18,206 nucleotides of DNA from an uncultured Solimonas sp. (GCA_946478985.1 CAMLDZ010000059.1:1-18206), one strand, 5' to 3'. Counted from the stretch's first letter, positions 7,349 through 15,628 are shown. Notes: generated by a model not told the origin, from the letters alone. Numbers and translations: made by a program.

Positions 7349-7852
7349 TTACAGCTGCAGCGGCACCCGGGGCGCCGATGCTGCGCGCAGCAGGGGCGCC
7401 AGTTCCTGCAGTGCCTGCCGGTAGACCTCGCGCTTGAAGTCGACGACCTGTTCGAGCGGCAGCCAGTAGTCGACCCAGCGCCAGCCATCGAATTCCGGCT
7501 TGGGGCTGGCATCGAGCTTGACGGCCGTGTCTTCGCCGACCAGGCGCAGCGCGAACCATTTCTGCTTTTGGCCGATACAGGTGCGCCCGCGTGAACGGCG
7601 CAGATAGCGGGCCGGCAGCTGATAGCGCAGCCAGCCGGAAGTGACGCCGACGATGCGCACGTGCTCGGCGCGCAACCCCAGCTCCTCGTGCAGCTCGCGG
7701 TACAGGGCGTCCTCCGGCTTCTCGCCGCGCTGGATGCCACCCTGGGGAAACTGCCAGGCCTCCTGGCCGATGCGCTTGGCCCACAGCACACGCCCGTCGG
7801 CATGGCTGAGCACGATGCCTACATTCGGTCGATAGCCCTCTGCATCAATCAC
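7349..7852 (-). CDS. rppH: RNA pyrophosphohydrolase (Nudix)
   Basis: RppH removes pyrophosphate from the 5' end of RNA and so exposes mRNA to decay by RNase E. From the GTG at 7852 the protein starts [15 protein letters not shown], matching the family's standard N-terminus, and has 167 residues. The Nudix box GX5EX7REUXEEXGU is complete at residues 38-60, including [30 protein letters not shown] and [10 protein letters not shown] are also RppH hallmarks. The frame is open to a TTG at 7912, but the residues before the GTG are not part of the family. A strong Shine-Dalgarno is lacking. It is divergent from a HAD phosphatase gene, a pairing also recalled from Pseudomonas (PA0336/PA0335). Confidence 0.95.
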   Translation of the reverse strand: MIDAEGYRPNVGIVLSHADGRVLWAKRIGQEAWQFPQGGIQRGEKPEDALYRELHEELGLRAEHVRIVGVTSGWLRYQLPARYLRRSRGRTCIGQKQKWFALRLVGEDTAVKLDASPKPEFDGWRWVDYWLPLEQVVDFKREVYRQALQELAPLLRAASAPRVPLQL

Positions 7853-7922
7853 TTGGACCGCGCCCGCCGTGGATTCGCCGGAATTGTTCCACAAGGCCCG
7901 ACAGGGCGGCAATCAAGCTCCT

Positions 7923-7930
7923 GCTATCCT
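7923..7930 (+). promoter_or_regulatory. Possible extended -10 promoter of the HAD phosphatase gene
   Basis: GCTATCCT, preceded by T at 7922, gives a TGnTATCCT extended -10 about 30 bases before the ATG at 7961. No -35 match is seen. Confidence 0.3.
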
Positions 7931-7960
7931 GCGCGCCCCTTTTGCGACGGATTTTCCGCG

Positions 7961-8617
7961 ATGCGCCGTCTGGCCGTCTTCGATCTCGACAACACCCTGC
8001 TCGCCGATGACAGCGATCACCTCTGGGGCCGCTGGCTGGTCGAGCAGGGACTGGTGGATGGCCATGCTTTTGCCGCCGCCAATGATCGCTTCTACCGCGA
8101 GTACAAGGCCGGCACGCTGGATATCCACGAGTACACCGCCTTCAGCCTGCAGCCGCTGATCCGCTATCCGCTCGCACAGCTCCAGCAATCGCGCGCGCAG
8201 TTCGTCGAGGCGCGAATCGCACCGATCGTCGCGCCGGGCACGCCGGCCCTGCTGGAGAAGCACCGCGCGCAGGACGACGAGATCCTGATCACCACCGCGA
8301 CCGGCCGCTTCATTGTCGAGCCGATCGCCGAATTGCTCGGCGTGCAGCATCTGCTGGCTACCGATCCGGAGATCGTCGATGGCCGCTACACCGGCCGCGT
8401 CTCCGGCATCCCCAATTTCCAGGGCGGCAAGGTACAGCGGTTGCGCGCCTGGCTGGATGCGCACGGCGAGCGCTTCTCGCACATCACCGCCTACAGCGAC
8501 TCGCACAACGACATCCCGCTGCTGGAGCTGGCGCAGACCGCGGTCGCGGTCGACCCCGATCCGGTGCTGGAAAAGACTGCCGCGTCGCGCGGCTGGCCGG
8601 TGATCAGCCTGCGCTGA
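7961..8617 (+). CDS. HAD-superfamily IB phosphatase (SerB/histidinol-phosphatase-like)
   Basis: This cytosolic phosphatase has 218 residues. Motif I is VFDLDNTL with nucleophile D8 and D10, motif II is ITTATGR (T111/T112), motif III is K157 in QGGKVQRL, and motif IV is YSDSHNDIPLLE (D180, D184). The cap insertion after motif I marks subfamily IB. Phosphoserine phosphatase is one family function. The gene next to rppH in P. aeruginosa (PA0335) has, as I recall, been reported as a histidinol-phosphate phosphatase, and synteny favours that for this one. The ATG at 7961 fits the conserved MRRLAVFDLD start; the frame runs further upstream only because of the rppH antisense. It converges with a HisN-like gene with six bases between the stops. 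Confidence 0.85.
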   Translation: MRRLAVFDLDNTLLADDSDHLWGRWLVEQGLVDGHAFAAANDRFYREYKAGTLDIHEYTAFSLQPLIRYPLAQLQQSRAQFVEARIAPIVAPGTPALLEKHRAQDDEILITTATGRFIVEPIAELLGVQHLLATDPEIVDGRYTGRVSGIPNFQGGKVQRLRAWLDAHGERFSHITAYSDSHNDIPLLELAQTAVAVDPDPVLEKTAASRGWPVISLR

Positions 8618-8623
8618 GCGCGC

Positions 8624-9421
8624 TCAGAGCGCCAGGGCCGCGAACGCCTCGTGCAGCCGGCCGTTGCTGGCCAGTACGGTGCGCGTGTCCAGCGTCAGCG
8701 GCTGGCCGTTGAGATCGGTGAAGCAACCGCCGGCTTCGCGGACGATTACCGCCAGCGCGGCGATATCGAGGATGTTGACGTCGGACTCCACCACCGCGTC
8801 GAGCTTGCCGGACGCCAGGTAGTGGTAATGAATGAAATCGCCGTAGCCGCGGATGCGATGCAGCTGCGGAATCAGCCGGCCCAGCTCGGCCCACTGCGGC
8901 GCCCTGGCCAGCGTCGCCAGGTTGCCGGTCGACAGGGTCGCCTTGGCCAGCGTGTCGACGGTTGATACTTGCAGGCGCTCGTAGTCTTCCAGCGCCGTGT
9001 CGAGCAGGCCGCGCCAGGCGCCTTGGCCGTTCTCGGCCCAGGCCACTTCGCCCAGGCCCTCGTTCCAGCACGGCGCGCAGGACAGGCCCAGCACCAGCTC
9101 GCCGCGGCGCATCAGCGCGATCTGCACCGAGAAGATCGGATAGCCGCGCACGAAGGCCTTGGTGCCGTCGATCGGATCGACCAGCCAGAGGTTCTCGGCA
9201 TCGGCGTGATCGCGTCCGGTCTCCTCGCCGAAGAAGCCGTAATCCGGAAATGCCGCCGACAGCACGGCCTTGATCGTGCGTTCGGCGGCGATGTCGACCT
9301 CGGTCACCGGGCTGGCATCGGCCTTGTACTCGACGCTGAAGTTGCCGCGGTAAGCCTTGCGGATGATGTCGGTGGCGGCGCGGGCGGCGGCGAGCGCGGC
9401 CGTGAGCTGCGGGCTGGCCAT
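8624..9421 (-). CDS. hisN: Inositol-monophosphatase-family phosphatase, HisN-like
   Basis: The protein belongs to the Mg-dependent IMPase fold. From the ATG at 9421 it has 265 residues, and GGAG lies six bases before it. Metal-site motifs are GEETG (E66/E67), VDPIDGTKAF (D82, D85) and the late ILDIAALAVIVREAGG (D219). The usual Trp before that last Asp is Leu here. GYGDFIHYHYLASGKLDAVVE resembles the histidinol-phosphatase (HisN) branch more than SuhB or CysQ. It would make histidinol from histidinol phosphate in the cytosol. The specificity cannot be settled by eye, and other small phosphate esters are possible. It is convergent with the HAD phosphatase gene, another histidinol-phosphatase candidate, and divergent from the adenosyltransferase gene. 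Confidence 0.75.
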   Translation of the reverse strand: MASPQLTAALAAARAATDIIRKAYRGNFSVEYKADASPVTEVDIAAERTIKAVLSAAFPDYGFFGEETGRDHADAENLWLVDPIDGTKAFVRGYPIFSVQIALMRRGELVLGLSCAPCWNEGLGEVAWAENGQGAWRGLLDTALEDYERLQVSTVDTLAKATLSTGNLATLARAPQWAELGRLIPQLHRIRGYGDFIHYHYLASGKLDAVVESDVNILDIAALAVIVREAGGCFTDLNGQPLTLDTRTVLASNGRLHEAFAALAL

Positions 9422-9444
9422 GAAGGTCTCCGTTGGGGGCGCAC

Positions 9445-9465
9445 ATGATAGCGGCGCACTACAAT
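9445..9465. promoter_or_regulatory. Facing -10 boxes of the divergent hisN and pduO genes
   Basis: TATCAT on the minus strand (9445-9450, toward hisN) and TACAAT on the plus strand (9460-9465, toward pduO) lie nine bases apart in a 95-base intergenic region. -35 matches are poor on both sides. No cobalamin riboswitch could fit or was seen in the short pduO leader. Confidence 0.35.
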
Positions 9466-9516
9466 GCGCGCCGCACTCGCCGGCGCCGCACCGGCTCACC
9501 TGACAAGGACATCACG

Positions 9517-10059
9517 ATGGGCAACCGACTGAGCAAGATCGTCACCCGCACCGGCGATGCCGGTACCACGGGCCTCGCCACCGGCGACCGCGTGTCGAAA
9601 ACCGACCCGCGCGTGCAGGCCATGGGTGAGCTCGACGAGCTGAACTCCCACATCGGCGTGCTGCTGGCTCAGAACATTCCGGCGCGCTTCGCCGACGCCC
9701 TGGCCATCATCCAGCACCGCCTGTTCGACATCGGCGGCGAGCTGGCGCTGCCGGGTCACAACGTGATCACTGACGTCCATCTCGACCAGATCGAGCACTG
9801 GGTGGAGGACTTCAACGAAGATCTGCCGCCGCTGAAGGATTTCATCATGCCGGGCGGCGCCTCTGGCGGCGCCCAGGCGCACCTGGCGCGCGCAGTGGCG
9901 CGGCGCGCCGAGCGCGGACTGTGGGCGCTGAATGCCCAGTCGCCGCTCAACAGCTGCGCGCTGCGCTACCTGAACCGCCTCTCAGATCTGTTGTTCATCG
10001 TCGCCCGCCAGCTGGCCCGCGCCAACGGTGGCAACGAGGTCATCTGGCGTCACGCCTGA
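9517..10059 (+). CDS. pduO: Cob(I)alamin adenosyltransferase, PduO type
   Basis: The enzyme transfers the adenosyl group of ATP to cob(I)alamin, making coenzyme B12. The 180-residue protein starts at the ATG at 9517, with AAGGA seven bases upstream. The ATP-binding N-terminus TRTGDAGTTGL (10-20), GDRVSKTDPRVQAMGELDEL, FIMPGGASGGAQAHLARAVARRAER and LNRLSDLLFIVARQLAR are all characteristic of the PduO/MMAB family, which is unrelated to CobA. Its last 20 bases overlap the end of the convergent cobalamin-binding protein gene. That association suggests salvage of imported cobalamin rather than de novo synthesis, since no other cobalamin gene is in the window. Confidence 0.93.
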   Translation: MGNRLSKIVTRTGDAGTTGLATGDRVSKTDPRVQAMGELDELNSHIGVLLAQNIPARFADALAIIQHRLFDIGGELALPGHNVITDVHLDQIEHWVEDFNEDLPPLKDFIMPGGASGGAQAHLARAVARRAERGLWALNAQSPLNSCALRYLNRLSDLLFIVARQLARANGGNEVIWRHA

Positions 10060-10867
10060 ATCGGTCCAGGCCTTCGCAGAGCTGCGCGATGCCATCGAGC
10101 ACGCGCGGCGATTGCCGGGTCAGGACATTGGCGTCGACGGAAAAGCGCCGTTGCGGCGCGGCGGCGCGTGCGCCCTTGAGACGCGACCAGAACGCCGACA
10201 CCGAGCGAGGGTCCTCGAAGTTGGTATAGACCACCACGTCCGGGTCGGCGGCGAGAATCGCCTCGGCACTGACCGTCGCCGACACCGTCGGCAGAGCGGC
10301 GAAGACGTTGTCGGCACCGCACAGTTCCAGCGCCGCGTGAATCGGGCTATCGCGATTAATCGTGTACACCGGCCCGCTATCGATCTGGTAGAACACGCGC
10401 AGCCGCGGCCGGTCACGATACTGCGCACGCAGCGCCGCCAGCCGCTGTCGATAGGCCTGTGCCGCCGCTTGCGCCTCCTCGGCATGGCCGAGCCGACGGC
10501 CAAGGCGCTCCAGCGCGTCGGCAATGCCATCCAGGTCGCGGATCCTGAACGACTCGCTGCGCAGACCCAGCGCCTTGAGGCGTGCCACCTGCGCGACCGG
10601 CGTACCGCCATCCCAGATCAGCACCAGACTCGGCTGCAGGGCCAGCAGCGCTTCCAGATTGATAGCCAGTGCACTGCCGACCTTGGGCAGACGCGCGGCC
10701 TGCGGCGGCGCGTCGGTGTACTCGCCCACGCCCACCAACTGGTCGCAGGCATTGACCGCGCAGACCAGCTCCGCCAGATGCGGCGCCAGCGTCACCACCC
10801 GCTCGGCCGCCGCCGGGCCGACGGCAAGCAGCAGCACTGCCGCCAGCCACGCACTCAGGGCCCGCAT
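10040..10867 (-). CDS. btuF: Periplasmic cobalamin-binding protein, BtuF-like
   Basis: This is the solute-binding component of a vitamin B12 ABC importer of the helical-backbone class (Fhu/BtuF fold). The protein has 275 residues with a signal peptide (about 1-21, ending GPAAA). It continues ERVVTLAPHLAELVCAVNA, the standard start of this fold. W85 in LVLIWDGG sits where BtuF has an aromatic residue near the ligand. The ATG at 10867 shares one base with the ampE stop (TGATG), so translation is coupled. No BtuC or BtuD permease/ATPase gene is in the window. Haem- or siderophore-binding relatives share the fold, but the convergent, end-overlapping adenosyltransferase gene supports cobalamin. 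Confidence 0.8.
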   Translation of the reverse strand: MRALSAWLAAVLLLAVGPAAAERVVTLAPHLAELVCAVNACDQLVGVGEYTDAPPQAARLPKVGSALAINLEALLALQPSLVLIWDGGTPVAQVARLKALGLRSESFRIRDLDGIADALERLGRRLGHAEEAQAAAQAYRQRLAALRAQYRDRPRLRVFYQIDSGPVYTINRDSPIHAALELCGADNVFAALPTVSATVSAEAILAADPDVVVYTNFEDPRSVSAFWSRLKGARAAAPQRRFSVDANVLTRQSPRVLDGIAQLCEGLDRFRRDAR

Positions 10868-11733
10868 CAGAGAATGCTGCCGGTCGCGAAGAATGCGAAG
10901 AACGCCAGCAGGATCAGCAGTGCACGCCATTGCATGCGCAGCACCTCGCGCAGCGCGGTGCTGAGGTTGACCGGCTCGGTCGCACCATCGGCGTTTTCCG
11001 AGCGCAGCGAAGCCACCGAAATCTCCGCCAGCAGGGCCCAGGTGTGCGAGCGCCAGTTGCCCAGGACACGCTCGCGAAGCATCGAGCGCCACGCCGCCAT
11101 GGCGTCGTCGAGGCTGCCGGCCAGGCCGAACAGCAAGGTCGTTACGCGCACCGGAGCCCAGGCCAGCAGGCCATGGATCCAGTCGGCGGTGCGATACGCC
11201 GCACTATCCGGCGCCGTCTCGCTGAGGAAACGCGGCAGACGGCTGGCGACGCGATACGCCACCGCCCCGACCGGCCCGAAGAGGAAAAACCACAGCAGCA
11301 CGCCAAACAGCTTTTCGTGCGACTGGATGAATAGCGTGCCCATCAGCGAGCGATGGCTTTCGTCGGGCTGCGGGCCGCGCTGCAAGGCACGGGCAATGCG
11401 CTGCACCCGGGCAGTGTCGCCGGCATCGCGGGCGGCGAGCAGGTCGTGGACATCCTCGGCCAGATCGCGCGGCCCCAGGCACAGCAGCAGCACGCCGGCG
11501 CCGACGGCCAGTTGCACCAGCGGATTGAGCAGATCCGCGTACAGGGCATGAACCCCGGCGACCGGCAGCGCGACCACGGCGATCGGCAGCAGCGGCGAAT
11601 TCCACAGCCACGCCGGCAGCAGGCGGTGCAGGCCGCGCATGAGCCCCAGGAACAGGACCGGCCGGCCCCAACCGGGCACGCGCCCGAGCACGCGTTCCAG
11701 CAACAGGGCCAGCAATATGCCGATCAGCGTCAT
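10867..11733 (-). CDS. ampE: AmpE-like inner-membrane protein
   Basis: AmpE is an integral membrane protein encoded after ampD in many gammaproteobacteria. Its biochemical role is poorly defined, and it has been described as a sensory or signalling partner in beta-lactamase induction. The protein has 288 residues, close to the usual 284. Hydrophobic helices are visible near 1-18, 45-65, 70-86, about 143-160 and 265-285. FIQSHEKLFGVLLWFFLFGPVGAVAYR is the AmpE/CobD-like signature. CobD (cobalamin synthesis) is a distant relative, but the ampD partner decides for AmpE. The ATG at 11733 overlaps the ampD stop (ATGA), and its own stop overlaps the btuF start, making a tight three-gene unit. Confidence 0.88.
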   Translation of the reverse strand: MTLIGILLALLLERVLGRVPGWGRPVLFLGLMRGLHRLLPAWLWNSPLLPIAVVALPVAGVHALYADLLNPLVQLAVGAGVLLLCLGPRDLAEDVHDLLAARDAGDTARVQRIARALQRGPQPDESHRSLMGTLFIQSHEKLFGVLLWFFLFGPVGAVAYRVASRLPRFLSETAPDSAAYRTADWIHGLLAWAPVRVTTLLFGLAGSLDDAMAAWRSMLRERVLGNWRSHTWALLAEISVASLRSENADGATEPVNLSTALREVLRMQWRALLILLAFFAFFATGSIL

Positions 11734-12335
11734 GCAAGGGTCTCCGGCGCCAGGGCGGCACGATAACGGACCCAGTCGAAACGGGGCCCGGGGTCAGTCT
11801 TGCGGCCCGGCGCAATGTCCGAGTGGCCGGTGATGCGCGCCAGGTTGAGGCGCGGATAATGCGCGAGCAAGGCGCGCGTCACTGCCACCAGCCGACGGTA
11901 CTGGCGCTCGGTGAAGGGCTGCTGATCGCTGCCTTCCAGCTCGACGCCGATCGAGAAATCGTTGCAGCGCTCGCGCCCCTGGAAGTTCGAAGCCCCGGCA
12001 TGCCAGGCGCGCGCGTGGAATGGCACGTATTGGGTCAGCCGGCCGTCGCGGGCGATCAGCAGATGCGCGGAAACGCGCAAGGCGGCGATGCCGGCGAAAT
12101 ACGGGTGCGCGTCGGCCGCCAGCGTATTGGTGAACAGCTGGTCGATGTACGGGCCGCCGAAGCGGCCTGGCGGCAGCGAGATGTTGTGGATCACCAGCAG
12201 ACTGATGTCGTCCGGGTCCGGACGCGCGTCGTGGTTGGGCGAGACGCAGACACGCGCGCCCGCCAGCCAGCCGCGCGTGATGCGCGTCACGGCCCGGCGG
12301 GAACCTTTGCGCCGCCGCTGCGTCTGTTCAATCAT
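11730..12335 (-). CDS. ampD: 1,6-anhydro-N-acetylmuramyl-L-alanine amidase AmpD
   Basis: AmpD cuts the peptide off anhydromuropeptides in the cytosol, feeding murein recycling and keeping ampC-type beta-lactamase inducers low. Motifs include LLVIHNISLPPGRFGG, HLRVSAH-like ALRVSAHLLIARDG, AWHAGASNFQGRERCNDFSIGVELEG and GHSDIAPGRKTDPG. In E. coli numbering these supply zinc ligands H34, H154 and D164 and catalytic E116. The start is uncertain: ATG at 12350, ATG at 12335 (GGGA and CGGA just upstream, chosen) or GTG at 12290, which would give the standard 186-residue length. The extra N-terminal residues of the ATG starts are basic and not family-like. AmpD removes the peptide and AnmK, encoded 8 kb away, handles the sugar product. 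Confidence 0.92.
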   Translation of the reverse strand: MIEQTQRRRKGSRRAVTRITRGWLAGARVCVSPNHDARPDPDDISLLVIHNISLPPGRFGGPYIDQLFTNTLAADAHPYFAGIAALRVSAHLLIARDGRLTQYVPFHARAWHAGASNFQGRERCNDFSIGVELEGSDQQPFTERQYRRLVAVTRALLAHYPRLNLARITGHSDIAPGRKTDPGPRFDWVRYRAALAPETLA

Positions 12336-12375
12336 TCCGACCGATCCCATTCATTCTTCTTATACGGTGCTTTCG

Positions 12376-15153
12376 ATGAGACCACTGGTTCTGGCTGCCT
12401 GCCTGGCAGCCTTGGCGCCCGCGTTCGCGGCCCTGGCCGCGCCCGAGACCCGGGCCGACGCGAACCGCTTCGCCGATGTCCGCATTCCGTACCAGAAGCA
12501 TATTCTGCCGAACGGACTGACCTTGATCATCCATGAGGATCACAAGGCACCAGTCGTCGCCGTCAACGTCTGGTACCACGTCGGCAGCAAGGACGAGCGA
12601 CCGGGCCGCACCGGCTTCGCGCATTTGTTCGAGCACCTGATGTTCAACGGCTCCGAGCACTTCAACGACGAATTCTTTCGCGCGCTGGAGCCCGCCGGCG
12701 CGACCAAGATGAACGGCACCACCTGGTACGACCGCACCAACTACTTCCAGAACGTGCCGGTTTCGGCCCTGGACCGCACGCTGTGGCTGGAATCCGACCG
12801 CATGGGCCATCTGCTCGGCGCCATCGACCAGCCGCGCCTCGACGAGCAGCGCGAGGTGGTGCTCAACGAGAAGCGCCAGGGCGAAAACGAGCCCTACGGC
12901 AAGGTGGACGAACTCATCGCCCAGGCGACCTACCCGGCCGGCCATCCGTACTCATGGACGACGATCGGCTCGGAGGCGGATCTCAACGCCGCCTCGCTCG
13001 ACGACGTCAAAGCCTGGTTCCGCGAGCACTACGGCGCCGCCAATGCAACGCTGGTGATCGCCGGTGATGTCGATCCGGCCGAGATTCTCAAGAAGGTCCA
13101 GCACTACTTCGGCGACATCCCCGCCGGCCCGCCGCTCAAGCATCCGGGCGCCTGGACCGCCAAGATGAGCGGCGAAAAGCGCACGACCATGCAGGACCGC
13201 GTGCCGCAGACGCGCCTCTACCGCGTCTGGAACATCCCCGGCTTCTGCGACCCGCAGGCCAACCTGCTCAGCGTCGCCGCCTCGGTGCTCGGCGACGGCA
13301 AGAACAGCCGGCTCTACAAGCGCCTGGTCTACGGCGAGCAGATCGCCACCGGCATCAGCGTCGGCATCGGCCCGTTCGAGATCGGCTCGCAGTTCACTAT
13401 CGACGCGATGGTCAGGCCGGGCAGCGATCCGCGCGCCGTCGAACGGGCGATCGACGAGGAGCTGCAGCGCTTCCTGCGCGAAGGCCCGAGCGCCGACGAG
13501 CTGGCGCGCGTCAAGACCGCGGTATTCGCCTCGGCGATCCGCGGCGTCGAACGCATCGACGGCTTCGGCGGCAAGTCCGCGCAACTCGCCCAGTACCAGG
13601 TCTACTGCGGCACGCCGGACCGTTACACCGAAGAGCTGGCGGAGATCCGCGCTGCCAGTGCCGCACAGGTCCGCGACACCGCGCGCGCCTGGCTCTCGGA
13701 CGGCGTCTTCAAGCTACAGGTTGACCCCTTCCCGGAATACCAGGCCGCCAGGACGGGCGCCGATCGCAGCAAGCTGCCGGCGCTGGCCGAGCCGCCGGCG
13801 CTGAAGCTGCCGCCGCTGCAGCGCGCCGAGCTGTCCAACGGTCTGAAGATCGTGCTGGCCGAGCGTCACGACGCGCCGGTGGTGCAGTTCAGCCTGCAGA
13901 CCAGCGCCGGTTACGCCGCCGACGCCGGCGGCAAGCCCGGCACCGCCAAGCTTGCGCTCGACATGCTCGACGAAGGCGCCGGCAAGTACGATTCACTGCA
14001 ACTGGCCGCCGCTGCCGACGCGCTGGGCGCGCTGATCAGCAGCGGCTCCAGCCTCGACACCTCGCTGGTGCGCCTCAATGCGCTGAAGGCGCAGCTGGCG
14101 CCGAGCCTGTCGCTGTATGCCGACGTGGTACTGCGGCCGACGTTCCCGGCCCAGGAGCTGGAACGCCTGAAGAAGCTGCAGCTGGCCGGCATCCAGCAGG
14201 AAAAGGCCCAGGCGATCGGCCTGGCGCGGCGGCTCTACACACGGCTGCTGTACGGCGCGGGCCACGCTTACGCCAACCCGGCGTCCGGCACCGGCACCGA
14301 GACCAGCGTCGCCAGCATCGGCGTCGACGATGTGCGCGGCTTCTACCAGCGCTGGCTGCGCCCCGACACCAGCACGCTGCTGATCGTCGGCGACACCACC
14401 CTGGCCGAGATCAAGCCGCTGCTGGAGCGCGAATTCGGCGGCTGGAAGGCACCGGCCGCAGCGCCCCCGCAGAAGAACCTGGCGACCGTCGCCGCACCGG
14501 CGCAGCCGCGCCTGGTGATGATCAACAAGAGCGGCGCCGAGCAGACCCTGCTGATGGCGGCCTCGCTGGCACCGCCGAAAGTCGATCCGGACGACCTGGC
14601 GATGCAGCTGGCGACGACCGCGCTCGGCGGCAACTTCGTCTCCCGCCTCAACATGAACCTGCGCGAGGACAAGCACTGGAGCTATGGCGCCTTCGCGTCG
14701 ATCGGCGGCGCCCGCGCGCAGCGGCCGTTCCTGGCCTACGCGCCGGTGCAGACCGACAAGACCGTCGAGGCGATCAAGGAACTGCAGTCCGAGCTGACGG
14801 CCGCGGTCGGCAAGCGCCAGTTCAATGCGGCCGAGATCGACTTCGCGCGCGACAGCCTGGTGCTGGCACTGCCGGGCGACAACGAGACCGCTGCCGAAGT
14901 CGCCGGCTCGTACTCGATGCTGCTCAGCTACGACCTGCCGGATTCGTACTGGAACGACTACGTCGGCAACATCGAGAAGCTGCAGCCGGATGCCGTCAAC
15001 GCCGCCGCACAGCGGCTGATCGTGCCCGGCGCGCTGACCTGGATCGTCGTCGGCGATCTCGGCAAGATCGAGGCCGGCGTGCGCAAGCAAGCCGCCGCGC
15101 TCGGCGTGAAGGACGTGCAGGTGCTGGACGCCGACGGCCAGCGGCTGCGCTGA
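12376..15153 (+). CDS. Exported two-domain M16 zinc metallopeptidase
   Basis: The 925-residue protein starts with a signal peptide (about 1-22, MRPLVLAACLAALAPAFA) and is probably periplasmic. The N-terminal M16 domain (about 36-250) has the inverted zinc motif HLFEH (H83, E86, H87) and the third ligand E165 in VVLNEKRQGENEPYG. An M16_C domain follows. A second M16 pair begins near residue 482 (LSNGLKIVLAERHDAPVV). Where HxxEH would be, it reads TAKLALDMLDEGAG, so the second half is non-catalytic, as usual in these tandem proteins. Near the end, NLREDKHWSYGAFASIGGAR is family-typical. The substrate is unknown. The upstream 40 bases toward ampD hold TATACG but no clear Shine-Dalgarno. The reading frame is open far upstream, but the signal peptide sets the start. 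Confidence 0.92.
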   Translation: MRPLVLAACLAALAPAFAALAAPETRADANRFADVRIPYQKHILPNGLTLIIHEDHKAPVVAVNVWYHVGSKDERPGRTGFAHLFEHLMFNGSEHFNDEFFRALEPAGATKMNGTTWYDRTNYFQNVPVSALDRTLWLESDRMGHLLGAIDQPRLDEQREVVLNEKRQGENEPYGKVDELIAQATYPAGHPYSWTTIGSEADLNAASLDDVKAWFREHYGAANATLVIAGDVDPAEILKKVQHYFGDIPAGPPLKHPGAWTAKMSGEKRTTMQDRVPQTRLYRVWNIPGFCDPQANLLSVAASVLGDGKNSRLYKRLVYGEQIATGISVGIGPFEIGSQFTIDAMVRPGSDPRAVERAIDEELQRFLREGPSADELARVKTAVFASAIRGVERIDGFGGKSAQLAQYQVYCGTPDRYTEELAEIRAASAAQVRDTARAWLSDGVFKLQVDPFPEYQAARTGADRSKLPALAEPPALKLPPLQRAELSNGLKIVLAERHDAPVVQFSLQTSAGYAADAGGKPGTAKLALDMLDEGAGKYDSLQLAAAADALGALISSGSSLDTSLVRLNALKAQLAPSLSLYADVVLRPTFPAQELERLKKLQLAGIQQEKAQAIGLARRLYTRLLYGAGHAYANPASGTGTETSVASIGVDDVRGFYQRWLRPDTSTLLIVGDTTLAEIKPLLEREFGGWKAPAAAPPQKNLATVAAPAQPRLVMINKSGAEQTLLMAASLAPPKVDPDDLAMQLATTALGGNFVSRLNMNLREDKHWSYGAFASIGGARAQRPFLAYAPVQTDKTVEAIKELQSELTAAVGKRQFNAAEIDFARDSLVLALPGDNETAAEVAGSYSMLLSYDLPDSYWNDYVGNIEKLQPDAVNAAAQRLIVPGALTWIVVGDLGKIEAGVRKQAAALGVKDVQVLDADGQRLR

Positions 15154-15176
15154 GCGCAGGCTCGCCCACAACGCAA

Positions 15177-15202
15177 AACGCCGGCTTCGTGCCGGCGTTT
15201 TT
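15177..15202. terminator. Strong rho-independent terminator after the M16 peptidase gene
   Basis: AACGCCGGC and GCCGGCGTT form a nine-pair stem with loop TTCGT, followed by TTT. On the minus strand the same stem is followed by TTTTGCG, so it can also end the convergent 98-residue gene. Confidence 0.88.
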
Positions 15203-15226
15203 CATGCTGCCGTCTTGGGCCGAGGC

Positions 15227-15523
15227 TCACTCCATCTCGCCGAGCGGCCGCGTGAAGGTGTACTGCGCCGGCTCGACGACCAGCTTGCGCGCCGGCGCCT
15301 CCGGCGATTCCCACTGGATCAGCGACAGCGGCAGTTGCACGACGAACAAGCCAGTGCCCAGCACCGTCGCGACGAAGCTCAGCGGTCGCACGATGAGCAG
15401 ATCGGCCGCCATCGCGATCGCCGACGGCGCGGTATCGACGGTCTCGTCGACAACCTGCGCCGAGGCCGCGACGCTGAGGCTCAGCAGGACGGTGGCGGCA
15501 GCCAGACGGATCGCGTGCGACAT
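15227..15523 (-). CDS. Small exported protein of unknown function
   Basis: The 98-residue protein starts at the ATG at 15523, with GGGGA six bases upstream. Residues 1-22 (MSHAIRLAAATVLLSLSVAA then SA) are a clear signal peptide. The mature part has one hydrophobic stretch (about 42-68) with LIVRPLSFVATVLGTGLFVV. It ends with KLVVEPAQYTFTRPLGEME. The repeated RPL motif flanking a hydrophobic segment matches a small family often found in proteobacteria and sometimes labelled multidrug transporter without support. A mature protein of about 76 residues with one membrane segment cannot be a transporter. It converges with the M16 gene at the shared terminator. Function is unknown. Confidence 0.8.
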   Translation of the reverse strand: MSHAIRLAAATVLLSLSVAASAQVVDETVDTAPSAIAMAADLLIVRPLSFVATVLGTGLFVVQLPLSLIQWESPEAPARKLVVEPAQYTFTRPLGEME

Positions 15524-15628
15524 CGAAATTCCCCGGAGAAACCGCGCTTGGACGGCCGCGGGCAGCCTAGGCGGCAGCCGGAACCCTGTCAACGCAGGCT
15601 GCCGGCGCCAACCGGCACAGTCCCTGCC

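Noticed and set aside
9422..9516. Cobalamin riboswitch in front of pduO
   Set aside because: The intergenic region is only 95 bases and shows no B12-box-like sequence; a riboswitch of that class would need about twice that.
10028..11551. Plus-strand open frame of 507 codons opposite btuF and ampE
   Set aside because: It overlaps recognised genes on the other strand, with shadow-type composition and no motif.
13900..14000. Loss of the zinc motif in the C-terminal half of the M16 protein as a sign of decay
   Set aside because: Tandem M16 proteins normally keep the motif in only one half; this is the family's usual state.
13993..15171. Minus-strand open frame of 392 codons opposite the M16 peptidase
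   Set aside because: It is antisense to clear M16_C sequence, Gln/Arg/Gly-rich, with no recognisable domain.
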